A DNA stretch of 64,000 nucleotides from MedAcidi-G1 sp000817085. Its GTDB lineage: Bacteria; Actinomycetota; Acidimicrobiia; Acidimicrobiales; MedAcidi-G1. How positions within the stretch are numbered: position 1 is the stretch's first letter; each line of letters starts with the position of its first letter. Below the pieces are notes generated by a model. It was not told where the DNA came from and made no database searches. It worked only from the letters and a program-made list of their open reading frames with translations. The translations under genes and the position numbers were made by a program. The stretch covers positions 372,001-436,000 of the forward strand of contig JBJLAO010000001.1 of NCBI GenBank assembly GCA_045568635.1, given 5' to 3'. Below, one piece after another: positions 42,183-51,776 of this stretch.

Positions 42183-42946
42183 ATCGACTGATCCTTTTGG
42201 TCTGCGTGTCTGCGTTCTTCGATTGCAGTTTTCACTCCTTGTTCAAACTCGACATGTTCCAGCCATGCGACTCTGAATCGATGCAAAATCAACCATCCCG
42301 TCACAAGTAAAGCCACCAAAATTCCCAGCATTAAAGTAAAAAGAGTTAAATCTTCTATTTTAAGTTCTGACAATGTTGACTTTTGGTGGAGTGTTCTATT
42401 CTCCCACCACTCTACCGATCGATTTATAAGGGGGATATCTAATACAGCAATAAGTGCTACTACAGCAGAGGGACGCGCTGCACGTTGTGGGCTTTCGAAA
42501 GCCCCGCGCAATGCTAGATATCCAAGAAATAACAGAAAAAGAATAAGAGTGCTCATCAGTCGCACATCTCCCCATTCCCACCAGGTATTCCATACGGGCC
42601 TACCCCATATGGAACCAGTTACAAGGACTAAAGCACATGTTAAAGTACCAACTTCTCCAGCAGCATGAGCCATGGAGTCCCACCAAAGTGTGCGCTTTAC
42701 TAAATATCCTGCGCTTGCTATTGCGCAGATTCCAAAAGCTAAATATGTAACTATTGCCATAGGAACATGCAGATAAAGAAGCCGAACTGCATCAAACTGT
42801 CCGAACTCTTCACCTGTATCAGGGTGAAATCTAATATCTGGCTCAGTAACAAAAAAAGCTAAAAGTACTAAGACTACGAATCCAACGATTGAGCTGATCC
42901 CTAATATTTTCGATCCTTTTGATGCGGTAGTAATCGAAACTGTCAT
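42179..42946 (-). CDS. ccmC: Heme handling permease CcmC
   Basis: 255 residues, six membrane segments. The tryptophan-rich WWD-type motif is WNTWWEWGDVRLMSTL, with FLLFLGYLALR after it, and LYLHVPMAIVTYLAFG has the conserved His. Loads heme onto CcmE. Overlaps ccmD by 3 nt and follows ccmB by 20 bp. Confidence 0.92.
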   Translation of the reverse strand: MTVSITTASKGSKILGISSIVGFVVLVLLAFFVTEPDIRFHPDTGEEFGQFDAVRLLYLHVPMAIVTYLAFGICAIASAGYLVKRTLWWDSMAHAAGEVGTLTCALVLVTGSIWGRPVWNTWWEWGDVRLMSTLILFLLFLGYLALRGAFESPQRAARPSAVVALIAVLDIPLINRSVEWWENRTLHQKSTLSELKIEDLTLFTLMLGILVALLVTGWLILHRFRVAWLEHVEFEQGVKTAIEERRHADQKDQSI

Positions 42947-42966
42947 CTATCCAATACCAATCTTTC

Positions 42967-43641
42967 TTAGTTCTCTGCCATGAGATAATTTGCCCCTGCT
43001 CCAACACCGGTAAGAATAATGGTCAAACCTGCTACGAAAGCAAACCAATTCCAACCGTTTACAGCAGCAACGCCTAAAGCATCGTCGAAAGCTCGAGTTG
43101 CACCTATGAGAACAGGCAAAAGTAATGGTAAAAGAAGAATAGGTAAAAGCGTTTCGCGAACTCCGAGACCTGAGGCTAAAAATCCGAAAATAGTACCGAG
43201 AGCGGATATTGCTATACACGCGAATAAACCAGTCGAAACAAGCAGCCATAAATCTTCTATTTCTGACCTATATAACAAAACAATGCCCAAACCTAGGAAA
43301 ATTTCAAGAACCAACAATTGTATTGCTATCGCACATGTCTTACCCAAAAATATCGCGATCGGATCAACTCCTGAAAGACTCAGCCCCGCCAATGCATCAT
43401 CATCTCGCTCTATGGTCATTGATCGAGAAATCGCCATTAAAGAGCAAAGTAAAACAGAAATCCAAAATAGACCAGAAGCAAAATTCCGCAAAGATTGTTG
43501 ATCTGCATCGAGAGCAATCCCGAACAAAACAAGAATCATTAAAGCAAATGGGGCTACTTGATTGGTGAGAACTCTTGAACGCGATTCGATCTTCAAATCT
43601 TTACCCGCTATAAGACCAATGTCAGTAAAAAGTCTTTTCAT
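42967..43641 (-). CDS. ccmB: Heme exporter permease CcmB
   Basis: 224 residues with six hydrophobic segments. Begins with a soluble IAGKDLKIESRSR stretch, then FALMILVLFGIAL, followed by RDDDALAGLSLSGVDPIAIFLGKTCAI and LLPILLLPLLLPVLIGATRAF, the CcmB hallmarks. Partner of the ATPase CcmA. Overlaps ccmA by 4 nt. Confidence 0.9.
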   Translation of the reverse strand: MKRLFTDIGLIAGKDLKIESRSRVLTNQVAPFALMILVLFGIALDADQQSLRNFASGLFWISVLLCSLMAISRSMTIERDDDALAGLSLSGVDPIAIFLGKTCAIAIQLLVLEIFLGLGIVLLYRSEIEDLWLLVSTGLFACIAISALGTIFGFLASGLGVRETLLPILLLPLLLPVLIGATRAFDDALGVAAVNGWNWFAFVAGLTIILTGVGAGANYLMAEN

Positions 43642-44306
43642 TTATTGCCCTCATGATCCACATTTACTAATGCACCACCAGACAGAGTAACTACTCGTGT
43701 TGAAATTTTTAAAACACGCTCCAGGTCATGAGAAGCAACAATGACTGTAGCTCCAGCTCCTACCGATTCTTCAATAAGGTTATCTACAACCTGTCTGCCC
43801 TCTTGATCAAGCCCTGCGTGGGGTTCATCCAGAAGCCATAGGTCTGGTCTGCGAACTATGAAAACTGCCAAAGATGTTCGTCTTTTTTGACCTGCAGACA
43901 GAGAACGGACTTTTTTATTTTGTAATTTGCTGTCCAAATCCATTCGTTCTAGGGCCCATGAAATCCGGTTGTCAATTTCTGATTTTTCAACTCCTGCAAT
44001 CTGAGTCCAGAAAGTAATATTTTCTATTACTGTGAGATCTCTATATAGCCCTGAACTGTGTGAAAGTAGTCCGACTTTTTTCCTTATTGCATTTCTTTCT
44101 GCGCAAAGATCGTGTCCTAAAATCAGGCCTTTCCCTTCCTTTGGTTGTATTAGCCCAGCACACAAATGCAACAAAGTGGTTTTTCCAGCTCCGTTAGGAC
44201 CTTTTACAAGAACTATTTCACCAGCATCCACAGTAAGATCAACTCCCGTCAAAGCTGGAAAACCTTCTAAAAGAGCTACCAAACCATCAAGTTTTACGAC
44301 AGACAC
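43638..44306 (-). CDS. ccmA: Heme exporter ATP-binding protein CcmA
   Basis: 222 residues, GTG start. Walker A GPNGAGKTTLLHLCAGLI, signature LSAGQKRRTSLAVFIV and Walker B LWLLDEPHAGLD. First gene of the ccm operon; powers release of heme-loaded CcmE. LSAGQ rather than LSGGQ, as common in CcmA. The 59-bp gap to the divergent lipoprotein must hold both promoters. Confidence 0.92.
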   Translation of the reverse strand: MSVVKLDGLVALLEGFPALTGVDLTVDAGEIVLVKGPNGAGKTTLLHLCAGLIQPKEGKGLILGHDLCAERNAIRKKVGLLSHSSGLYRDLTVIENITFWTQIAGVEKSEIDNRISWALERMDLDSKLQNKKVRSLSAGQKRRTSLAVFIVRRPDLWLLDEPHAGLDQEGRQVVDNLIEESVGAGATVIVASHDLERVLKISTRVVTLSGGALVNVDHEGNK

Positions 44307-44365
44307 GAGCCCACGGTACCGCCAGAACGACTCAGCACCCCTAACCTTGTCTTGTGTTTAAATTA

Positions 44366-44935
44366 ATGCCTTCTTTAAATAGAGAAAGAGACCTGTTGCT
44401 TTTATTTTCTGCTTCTATTTTTCTCTTCGTGGCTTGTTCTAAAACCACCGAAAATGTTAGCCAAACCATGCCGATCAACAGTACGACCAGCGCCGTTGAA
44501 GTAAAACCAACAGTGACTTCACAGCCCACACCTGACTGGATAGGAGAGGTTGTGAATGTACACAATCTTGCCGCTGGCGACTGCTTTAATCAATACTCTT
44601 GGACTAACGCTGAACGCTTGGTAGAGATTGACACAAAAGTCTCTTGCGAATATCCACACCAGCATGAAATATTTTCCAGAATTGAGCACCCTGCTGGACC
44701 TGGCGCCCCATGGCCTGGAGACCAAGAGATGCAAGCTTTTGCAACTTCAGTTTGTTATGACGGATTTGAAGACTTTATTGGTGAAATATATGAATTATCG
44801 GAACTTAAATTAGGTTTCCTGACTCCGAACCGAACAAATTTTGAGGATTCAAAAGCTAGATTCAGAGGGGTCCACTGTTATGTATATAAAAGTGGTGAAG
44901 AACTTATAGGTACTGTCCGCGGTTCCAAGGAGTAG
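44366..44935 (+). CDS. Septum-formation-domain lipoprotein
   Basis: 189 residues from the ATG at 44366 (a GTG 12 nt earlier is also open). Signal peptide LLLLFSASIFLFVAC gives a lipobox with Cys near 24, then a Ser/Thr-rich linker and the Septum_form (pfam13845) type domain: VHNLAAGDCFNQ, CEYPHQHEIFSR and VHCYVYKSGEELIGTVRG. Actinobacterial proteins with this domain are placed at division sites; function is poorly known. It is 3 bp before the next small gene. Confidence 0.78.
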   Translation: MPSLNRERDLLLLFSASIFLFVACSKTTENVSQTMPINSTTSAVEVKPTVTSQPTPDWIGEVVNVHNLAAGDCFNQYSWTNAERLVEIDTKVSCEYPHQHEIFSRIEHPAGPGAPWPGDQEMQAFATSVCYDGFEDFIGEIYELSELKLGFLTPNRTNFEDSKARFRGVHCYVYKSGEELIGTVRGSKE

Positions 44936-44938
44936 CAG

Positions 44939-45202
44939 ATGACAAGTTCAGATAATTCAAAATCTCTCTTAATGCGCCGTCAGCAAGCTTCTTTAATAGC
45001 TAACACCGGACGAAAAATCGGATATTCAATTTTTCTTCTTTCTTTGATTATTTTTGCTGTCGGACTTACTGTCGAATTTAATAATCTGGTAGCCAAAACT
45101 CTAACTGTTCTTTTAATAGCTGGATCTGTAGTTCTAGCCCCCTCAATTTTGCTTCACTACGCAGTCAGAGGAGCGGAACGAGAAGAAAAAGAACAAAATT
45201 AA
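44939..45202 (+). CDS. Small two-helix membrane protein
   Basis: 87 residues: charged N-terminus, two hydrophobic segments (about 29-46 and 54-73) and a Glu/Lys-rich C-terminus. Probably co-expressed with the upstream lipoprotein (3-bp gap). No family recognised. Stop overlaps the convergent Nudix gene stop by 4 nt. Confidence 0.72.
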   Translation: MTSSDNSKSLLMRRQQASLIANTGRKIGYSIFLLSLIIFAVGLTVEFNNLVAKTLTVLLIAGSVVLAPSILLHYAVRGAEREEKEQN

Positions 45203-45702
45203 TTTTCATCCAATTGAGCCGGAGAAATATCGATTGGCTCTTCAGGTAAATCTCCAGAAATAATCGGCGTTATGTGTTCTCTCAGCAAAGTTGGTAAAAC
45301 TGGTTCTTCTGATTGGAGTAGTTCACTAACTTCCCACCACCTAGCTCCTAAAAAAGCTGCTGCTTCCAAAGCCTCTAGGTGTTGCGGTCGGTATTCTCCT
45401 CCCTCACACCATGCAACATGAATTTTTTCGTAACTGTCAAAGTAGTAACCACCGAAAGTGAATTGCACATGCTGAGTCCAAATAACTGGTCCCATCTGTA
45501 TTGAATCGATACCTGTTTCTTCGTACAATTCGCGTGCTGCGGCGGTAGCGCTGTCTTCTCCCCTGCCGATTCCTCCGCCTGGAATTTCCCACCATGGTTT
45601 TTTAAATGGGTCAATTGGGTCTTCTGCATTAACCAAAAAAATTCTCATTTTGTTGTCGAGAAGAACAACTCGAGCCGCATTACGTTTGAGAAACATAATC
45701 AC
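45199..45702 (-). CDS. NUDIX hydrolase
   Basis: 167 residues. Nudix box GGGIGRGEDSATAAARELYEETGI (given partly), preceded by IPGGG and followed by AFLGARWWEVSELL. Cleaves a nucleoside diphosphate linked to another moiety; substrate unknown. Located 9 bp after the Fur-type gene on the same strand. Confidence 0.88.
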   Translation of the reverse strand: MIMFLKRNAARVVLLDNKMRIFLVNAEDPIDPFKKPWWEIPGGGIGRGEDSATAAARELYEETGIDSIQMGPVIWTQHVQFTFGGYYFDSYEKIHVAWCEGGEYRPQHLEALEAAAFLGARWWEVSELLQSEEPVLPTLLREHITPIISGDLPEEPIDISPAQLDEN

Positions 45703-45711
45703 CTACCATTT

Positions 45712-46167
45712 TTATGAGCACTGGTGACAACGCCCTTGTATATCAAGAGTATGGCCTTCAACCGACAGTCCCTTTTTTACAAGCTCAGCCTCTAGTGCAA
45801 GAATTTCTTTTTCTAGGTATTCGGGAACTTCAAAATCTTCTATATCACCACAATCTAAACATACGAAATGATGATGATGTCCAATTATTGAATCGTCCAA
45901 TTCAAAACGATTGTGATCCTTTCCTGATGCTAAGCATTTTAAAATACCAGCTTCTACAAGTTCAGTTGAATTTCTGTAAACAGAGCTTTGCGCCAGAGTC
46001 TTATCTGATTGGAAATCCAAAACCTCGTCAAGTGTTAAAGGTCTACCAGCGCTAGCCAAAACCTCTACTATCGCTTTGCGAGATTTGCTGTAGCGCATAC
46101 CAGCTGCTCTTAACCTTCGGGCAGCTAAAAGATGCAACTCATCGTCTATTTTCTTGTTTTTTGCCAC
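45712..46167 (-). CDS. Fur-family metalloregulator
   Basis: 151 residues. Winged helix RYSKSRKAIVEVLASAGRPLTLDEV with SSVYRNSTELVEAGIL, metal residues HHHHFVCLDCG and a C-terminal CHQC for the structural zinc (CLDC plus CHQC). Could be Fur, Zur or PerR; the sequence alone does not tell. Divergent from the luciferase-like gene at 46243. Confidence 0.88.
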   Translation of the reverse strand: MAKNKKIDDELHLLAARRLRAAGMRYSKSRKAIVEVLASAGRPLTLDEVLDFQSDKTLAQSSVYRNSTELVEAGILKCLASGKDHNRFELDDSIIGHHHHFVCLDCGDIEDFEVPEYLEKEILALEAELVKKGLSVEGHTLDIQGRCHQCS

Positions 46168-46242
46168 AAGAAGAGTTTAGAAGAACATTATTCAGCAAAA
46201 ATCAATAAAACCTCAAAATTTCTATTTCACCGCGCTACGGTC

Positions 46243-47286
46243 ATGTCTATGAAAATTGATGGCGGCCTAGGAGCTGCATTCCCAACCTCGCTGGAAGGTG
46301 GATTTCAGCCAATAATTGATTCTGCTAAACAGCTTGAAGCCAAGGGATACTCTGGTGCTTGGACAGCAGAAACGAGCCATGATCCGTTTTTTCCTCATAT
46401 GATCGCTGCGGAACATACTGAAAAAATAGAATTAGGAACTTCGATCGCTGTGGCTTTTGCCCGTAATCCAATGATTCTTGCAAATATTGGTTATGACCTT
46501 CAAAACTATAGTAAGGGTCGTTTTATTCTGGGGCTTGGAACCCAAATAAAACCACACATCACTAAGCGGTTTTCAATGGAGTGGTCAAAACCAGCAGCAA
46601 GGATGCGCGAAATGGTGGCTGCGATTAAAGCAATCTGGGACTCTTGGCAAGATGGTTCAAGGCTAGATTTTAGAGGTGACTTTTATACACACACTCTGAT
46701 GTCACCTTTTTTCAATCCAGGCCCTAGTAATTACGGAAATCCAAAAATTTTTATTTCAGCGGTTGGACCTCTCATGTCTGAAGTCGCTGGAGAGGTTTGC
46801 GATGGAATTATTTGTCATGCTTTCAGCACCGAACGCTACTTAAAAGAGGTAACTCTTCCAGCGGTGCAACGTGGTTTAGACAAATCGGGACGTAGTTTAG
46901 ATTCCTTTGAAATTGTGGGACCTGGTTTTGTTGTGACCGGAAACAACGAAGAATCAATCAAAAATTCTTCAACAGCTATCAGACAACAAATAGCTTTCTA
47001 TGCTTCTACACCTGCTTACCGTCCTGTCCTAGATTTACATGGTTGGGGAGATGCCCAGGATGAACTAAACAGAATGTCAAAAGAAGGAGCGTGGCAAGAA
47101 ATGGGCACGCTTATAGATGACGAAATGTTAGAAACTTTCGCAGTTGTAGGAGAACCTGGAGAAATAGCTTCCGGCGTGATTGAGAGATATGGGAGCGATG
47201 TTGACAGGATGGCTTTTTATAGCCTCGGCTCGAATGGTGATTCTTCTATGTGGGATCAAATAGCTTCTGATCTTTTAGCTGGTTGA
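46243..47286 (+). CDS. LLM-class F420-dependent oxidoreductase (TIGR03617-like)
   Basis: 347 residues from the ATG at 46243 (MSMKIDGGLGAAFPT); an upstream ATG at 46132 would run into the Fur gene and adds a non-family tail. TIM-barrel with GYSGAWTAETSHDPFFP (about 31-47), ELGTSIAVAFARNPMILA, and GLGTQIKPHITKRF. This fits the actinobacterial F420-dependent MSMEG_2256-type family. Reaction unknown. Confidence 0.85.
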   Translation: MSMKIDGGLGAAFPTSLEGGFQPIIDSAKQLEAKGYSGAWTAETSHDPFFPHMIAAEHTEKIELGTSIAVAFARNPMILANIGYDLQNYSKGRFILGLGTQIKPHITKRFSMEWSKPAARMREMVAAIKAIWDSWQDGSRLDFRGDFYTHTLMSPFFNPGPSNYGNPKIFISAVGPLMSEVAGEVCDGIICHAFSTERYLKEVTLPAVQRGLDKSGRSLDSFEIVGPGFVVTGNNEESIKNSSTAIRQQIAFYASTPAYRPVLDLHGWGDAQDELNRMSKEGAWQEMGTLIDDEMLETFAVVGEPGEIASGVIERYGSDVDRMAFYSLGSNGDSSMWDQIASDLLAG

Positions 47287-47346
47287 AGTAAAATATTCAT
47301 TATTTAATCAACGAACTAGTACCGCATGTAGGGGTAGTTTGGAGAT

Positions 47347-49008
47347 ATGTCAGAAGATAACCAAATCTCCGAATTTGAATACACGGATCTTCTTCCTCTT
47401 TTAAACGACCCTTACGAAGAAACAGAATTTAATCATTTAGGAGATTCGGGAGTTTCTGAAGTAGAAGGGCCGGAGGGTAAAAAGTTTATTAAAGTAGAGC
47501 AAGAGGCTTTACAACTAATCACCTCAACTGCAATGCGGGATATAGCGCACTTATTTCGTTCAGGCCACTTAGCTCAACTAGCTGAAATACTAAAAGATCC
47601 AGAGGCTTCAGAAAATGACCGTTTCGTAGCATTGGAACTACTCCACAATGCCAATATTGCCGCTGGGGGCGTCTTACCGTCTTGCCAAGATACCGGAACC
47701 GCTGTGATTATCGCTAAGAAAGGTCAGCAGGTTTTAACTGATATAGACGACAAAGAAGCCATTTCTAGAGGTGTCTATGACACTTACACGACTTCGAACC
47801 TTCGTTATTCTCAAATGGCGCCCATAGATATGTTTACTGAGAAAAATACTGGAACGAATTTACCTGCGCAGATTGAGATTGAAGCTGTTCCGGGTGACGC
47901 GTACAAGTTTCTTTTCATGGCGAAAGGCGGAGGTTCAGCCAACAAAAGTTTTCTTTTTCAAGAAACTCGAGCCCTTTTGGAACCTGATCATTTAATTAGT
48001 TTTCTAGATGAAAAGTTACGAACTTTAGGGACTGCGGCATGTCCCCCCTATCATCTCGCTGTCGTAATCGGAGGAACTTCTGCAGAATACAATCTCAAAG
48101 TAGCTAAATATGCTTCTGCTCGCTATTTGGATCATTTACCTACTGAGGGAAGTGCAAGCGGCCACGGATTTCGTGACCTCGAATGGGAAAGCAGAATTCT
48201 AGACTTGACTAGAGAATTTGGTATCGGTGCTCAATTCGGAGGTAAATACTTTTGTCATGACGTAAGAGTTGTTCGACTCCCTCGCCATGCGGCTTCCAAT
48301 CCTGTGGGTATAGCAGTTTCGTGTTCTGCAGATAGACAAGCTTTAGGAAAAATAACTTCTGAAGGCATCTTTTTAGAAAAGCTCGAAGAGGACCCAGCCC
48401 GCTTTCTACCCGAAACACTTGATGATCAACTTTCTGGTGAAGTTGTTCCTGTCAACTTGAACAGACCGATGGATGAGATCAGGTCTGAACTAAGCAAGTA
48501 CCCAGTTAAGACACGTCTAGCTTTAACTGGGACTTTAGTGGTAGCTAGAGACGTAGCTCATGCCGCAATTGCTAAACGAATAGATTCTGGTGAGCCCATG
48601 CCTGACTACTTGATAAACCACCCTGTCTACTACGCGGGTCCTGCAAAAACACCCGAAGGTTACGCTTCAGGTTCCTTTGGCCCAACCACTGCAGGACGCA
48701 TGGACGTCTACGTAGAAAAATTTCAGTCTGCTGGAGCCAGTCTAATAATGCTTGCAAAAGGTAACCGTTCAAAACAAGTCTCTGATTCTTGTTCTCTGCA
48801 TGGTGGTTTTTATCTTGGTTCTATTGGAGGGCCTGCCGCCCGCTTGACAACTGAGTCAATTCGCAAAGTTGAGGTTATTGACTATCCAGAACTAGGCATG
48901 GAGGCAGTGTGGAAGATAGAAGTTGAAAACTTTCCCGCTTTTATTGTTATGGATGATAAAGGTGGAGACTTCTTTTCAGAAGTTTCGACGCCGGTGAATC
49001 TCAGTTAG
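47347..49008 (+). CDS. fum: Class I fumarate hydratase (iron-sulfur, single chain)
   Basis: 553 residues, with both FumA-type domains in one chain. Cluster Cys are in LPSCQDTGTAV, TAACPPYHLAVV and SVSCSADRQ-like segments; the C-terminal beta domain has GPTTAGRMDVYVEKF and SLHGGFYLGSIGGPAARL. Catalyses fumarate to malate with an oxygen-sensitive [4Fe-4S] cluster. ATG with GGAG a few bases upstream. Its stop overlaps the convergent dehalogenase gene by 8 bp. Confidence 0.93.
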   Translation: MSEDNQISEFEYTDLLPLLNDPYEETEFNHLGDSGVSEVEGPEGKKFIKVEQEALQLITSTAMRDIAHLFRSGHLAQLAEILKDPEASENDRFVALELLHNANIAAGGVLPSCQDTGTAVIIAKKGQQVLTDIDDKEAISRGVYDTYTTSNLRYSQMAPIDMFTEKNTGTNLPAQIEIEAVPGDAYKFLFMAKGGGSANKSFLFQETRALLEPDHLISFLDEKLRTLGTAACPPYHLAVVIGGTSAEYNLKVAKYASARYLDHLPTEGSASGHGFRDLEWESRILDLTREFGIGAQFGGKYFCHDVRVVRLPRHAASNPVGIAVSCSADRQALGKITSEGIFLEKLEEDPARFLPETLDDQLSGEVVPVNLNRPMDEIRSELSKYPVKTRLALTGTLVVARDVAHAAIAKRIDSGEPMPDYLINHPVYYAGPAKTPEGYASGSFGPTTAGRMDVYVEKFQSAGASLIMLAKGNRSKQVSDSCSLHGGFYLGSIGGPAARLTTESIRKVEVIDYPELGMEAVWKIEVENFPAFIVMDDKGGDFFSEVSTPVNLS

Positions 49009-49876
49009 TCAAATTTGAATACCAAGAACTCAACGCTGTGCCAATCTCATCTGGTGAATCTTCCTGTATGAAATGGTTACCTGCGACAGTAATTTCTGTT
49101 TGATTTGGCCACTGGCGGCAAAAATCTCTCTGTTTGCCACTTAATATCGCTCCTGGTTCTGCGTTAATAAATAATTTTGGGAATGATGCCTCCGACATGA
49201 ATTTTGCGTAAGCACTAACTATTTCCGTGACATCTGCCGGAAACCCTTCGATTGGAATTTCACGTGGCCATGTGAGCGTAGGTCTACGAGACTCACCAGA
49301 TTTGGAAAAAGGACGACGATACTCGGCCATCTCTTCTTCTTCCAAGTCTCTTAATATGGCTGCTGGTAATACACCTTCAACAAACAAGTTTTTTTCTAGA
49401 GCCATATCCTCTCCAGACTCTGAACGAAAACCCTGAAAAATACCACGTGCATTTTCTGGCCAGTCATCCCATGATTCGAAAGGCCTCACAATTGCTTCCA
49501 TATAACAAACTCCCTTAACTGAATCGGGGTTTTGCATAGCCCAATCAAAACCTAAAGCAGAACCCCAATCGTGAACGACAAAAGTTGCATTTGAGTCAAC
49601 TCCGATTTGTTTCAATAACTCAAATAAATATTTACGATGTTCTACATACTTGTAGGAGTTAGGACCAGAGCTGTCAAGTTTGTCAGAATCTCCCTGACCA
49701 ATTAAATCAGGCGCTATGCATCGACCCATTTCAGATACATGCGGTATTATGTTTCGCCACAAATATGAGGAGGTGGGATTCCCGTGCAAGAAAACAATCG
49801 GATCGCCTTCACCGACATCTAAATAAGACATCTTTTTATTAAAAATTTCTGCCGTTTTCTTTTCAGTTTCAGTCAT
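49001..49876 (-). CDS. Haloalkane dehalogenase, subfamily II (LinB/DhaA-like)
   Basis: 291-residue alpha/beta hydrolase. The pentad of subfamily II is complete: halide-stabilising N33 in LHGNPTSSYLWR and W104, nucleophile D103 in HDWGSALGF, acid E127 in CYMEAIV, and base H268 in GNHFIQED. The LinB-type QTEITVAGNHFIQEDSPDEIG end is kept. Hydrolyses halogenated alkanes to alcohol and halide. Cytoplasmic, no signal. A different subfamily enzyme is encoded at 57498. Confidence 0.9.
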   Translation of the reverse strand: MTETEKKTAEIFNKKMSYLDVGEGDPIVFLHGNPTSSYLWRNIIPHVSEMGRCIAPDLIGQGDSDKLDSSGPNSYKYVEHRKYLFELLKQIGVDSNATFVVHDWGSALGFDWAMQNPDSVKGVCYMEAIVRPFESWDDWPENARGIFQGFRSESGEDMALEKNLFVEGVLPAAILRDLEEEEMAEYRRPFSKSGESRRPTLTWPREIPIEGFPADVTEIVSAYAKFMSEASFPKLFINAEPGAILSGKQRDFCRQWPNQTEITVAGNHFIQEDSPDEIGTALSSWYSNLTN

Positions 49877-49932
49877 ATCTACTCCTAAAAATTATTTTCT
49901 TTAACGTACTAGCAGAATTAAGTTAATAAAAA

Positions 49933-50703
49933 TCAATTTGGTAAAGGAACTACGATTGGGCCATCTTTGTCATCAATTACCTTTACACGAGCACCATAAT
50001 GACTAGACACTAACGACTCTGTAAGAACTTGTTCTGCAGAACCCTCAGCAACAATTCTTCCTCCTACAAGCATTGCTAGATGCTCGCTATACCTACCGGC
50101 AAGAGTCAAATCGTGCATGGTCGAGAGGACAGTCAAGTTTCTTTCCACTCGCAGTTGATTTATAAGCTCTAAGGTTTCTTGTTGATGGCCCATGTCTAAT
50201 GCTGTAGTAGGTTCATCCAGCAAAAGCACCGGAGAATTCTGAGCTAATGCTCGTGCGACTAAAATACGTTGTTTCTCTCCGCCGGAGAGAGTGCCTACAA
50301 ATCTGTCCGACAGATGCGAAGCATCTAATGATTCAAGTGCTAATAGTGCAGTTTCTATATCTCTTTTGCCTTCAGATTCAAAAAAACCTAGATGAGAAAT
50401 CCTTCCTAAAAGTACATAATCCATAACTCTCATCCCCAGAGGAATCACTGGCTTTTGGGATACAACAGCAACAAATTTAGCTAATTCTCTATGTTTCAAA
50501 TCTTGGACGTTTTTATCAATTATCTTTATGCTTCCTGAAGATTCTATAATTCCACCAGTGGCTCTTATTAAAGTGCTTTTACCTGCCCCATTAGGACCAA
50601 CAATCGTTGTCCAACCGCCCACCTCGACTTCAAGATCAATTCCTTTTAAAACCTCATATCCATCAAGGGTTACAGAAACGTTTTTACAATCAATAGCCTT
50701 CAT
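49933..50703 (-). CDS. btuD: Cobalamin/siderophore-type ABC ATPase (BtuD)
   Basis: 256 residues from the ATG at 50703, which overlaps the permease TAA stop by one base (TAATG). Walker A GPNGAGKSTLIRATGG, signature LSGGEKQRILVARAL and Walker B LLLDEPTTALDMGHQ. Belongs to the FecE/BtuD family. The cobalamin riboswitch before the operon makes B12 or cobinamide the likely cargo. Confidence 0.9.
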   Translation of the reverse strand: MKAIDCKNVSVTLDGYEVLKGIDLEVEVGGWTTIVGPNGAGKSTLIRATGGIIESSGSIKIIDKNVQDLKHRELAKFVAVVSQKPVIPLGMRVMDYVLLGRISHLGFFESEGKRDIETALLALESLDASHLSDRFVGTLSGGEKQRILVARALAQNSPVLLLDEPTTALDMGHQQETLELINQLRVERNLTVLSTMHDLTLAGRYSEHLAMLVGGRIVAEGSAEQVLTESLVSSHYGARVKVIDDKDGPIVVPLPN

Positions 50704-51767
50704 TAGTTTTTCCAAGCTGTTCTTAGAATTACAACAAAGAAAGGTGCACCAAGAAAAGCTGTAACAACTCCAATGGGTATTTCAGCGGGTTGAAGAATTA
50801 ATCGTGCAACCAAATCTGCTACCACTAGAAATGCTCCGCCAAAAAAGATTGTTAAAGGAATTATCACCTTGTAACTACTTCCAAAAATCAAACGGATCGT
50901 ATGCGGAACGATTACCCCAACAAACCCAATGAGTCCGCTCACAGCAACTGAAGCAGCTGTTCCTAGTGAAGCAGCAATGACCGTGATTAAACGCATGCGT
51001 CTGACGTTCAAACCTAAAGAGCCAGCTTCTTCATCGCCTACGGTTAAAGCATCCAAACGCCTTCTAGCTAGAAAAATTACTGAAATACAAATAATTGTGT
51101 ACGGAGCTAACAGAATTACTTCATCCCAACCTGCAGTTCTAAGCTGACCTAAAACGAAAAAATAAACTTGGCGGATGGTTTCTGATTCCCTTTGTTGAAT
51201 AAAAGTTTGAACTGCTGTAAAAAAGCTAGCCACTGCAACTCCAGAGAGAACAAGGCTCGTTACCTGATCCAACCTGCCACGGCCACTGCCCACTGTGTAT
51301 GTTAAAGCCACGGCAATAAGGGCTCCGGCAAATGCAGCTAGTGGAACCGGGTCTAAAAAACCCAACCCGTCTCCAATACCTGAAACTATTGCCAATGTTG
51401 CTCCGAATCCAGCACCCGCAGCAACACCGAGAAGGTATGGGTCTGCCAGTGGATTGCGAAAAACTCCCTGATAGGCGCCACCTGCTGTTGCAAGCATCGA
51501 ACCCACAAGAAGACCCAAAACTACTCTGGGAAGTCGAATCTCAAACAAAATTGCTTGCTGTCTTGAGCTCAACCCTGAATCAAAATCAACCAGAGGCAAC
51601 CTATTTAACATCTCTTGAATTACTGCTTTCATGCCAAGATCTGCTGGACCGAAAACCAAACCCGCAAAAGCTGTGATCAATACTGCTATTACAGCTATAC
51701 ACAGTTGTGACTTATTTAAAGCAACAGGTTTTGATGCACGATCCTTTTCATTGGCAGAAAGGAACAC
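50703..51767 (-). CDS. btuC: Cobalamin-type FecCD-family permease (BtuC)
   Basis: 354-residue permease with about ten helices: FEIRLPRVVLGLLVGSMLATAGGAYQGVFRNPLADPYLLG is the classic FecCD opening (cited in parts), with VTSLVLSGVAVASF and SGLIGFVGVIVPHTIRLIFG. Dimerises for B12 import with the neighbouring ATPase and binding protein. Confidence 0.9.
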   Translation of the reverse strand: MFLSANEKDRASKPVALNKSQLCIAVIAVLITAFAGLVFGPADLGMKAVIQEMLNRLPLVDFDSGLSSRQQAILFEIRLPRVVLGLLVGSMLATAGGAYQGVFRNPLADPYLLGVAAGAGFGATLAIVSGIGDGLGFLDPVPLAAFAGALIAVALTYTVGSGRGRLDQVTSLVLSGVAVASFFTAVQTFIQQRESETIRQVYFFVLGQLRTAGWDEVILLAPYTIICISVIFLARRRLDALTVGDEEAGSLGLNVRRMRLITVIAASLGTAASVAVSGLIGFVGVIVPHTIRLIFGSSYKVIIPLTIFFGGAFLVVADLVARLILQPAEIPIGVVTAFLGAPFFVVILRTAWKN

Positions 51768-51776
51768 TCTAATTCA

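Noticed and set aside
46132..46242. N-terminal extension of the LLM gene at 46243
   Set aside because: It overlaps the divergent Fur gene start and does not resemble the TIM-barrel N-terminus.
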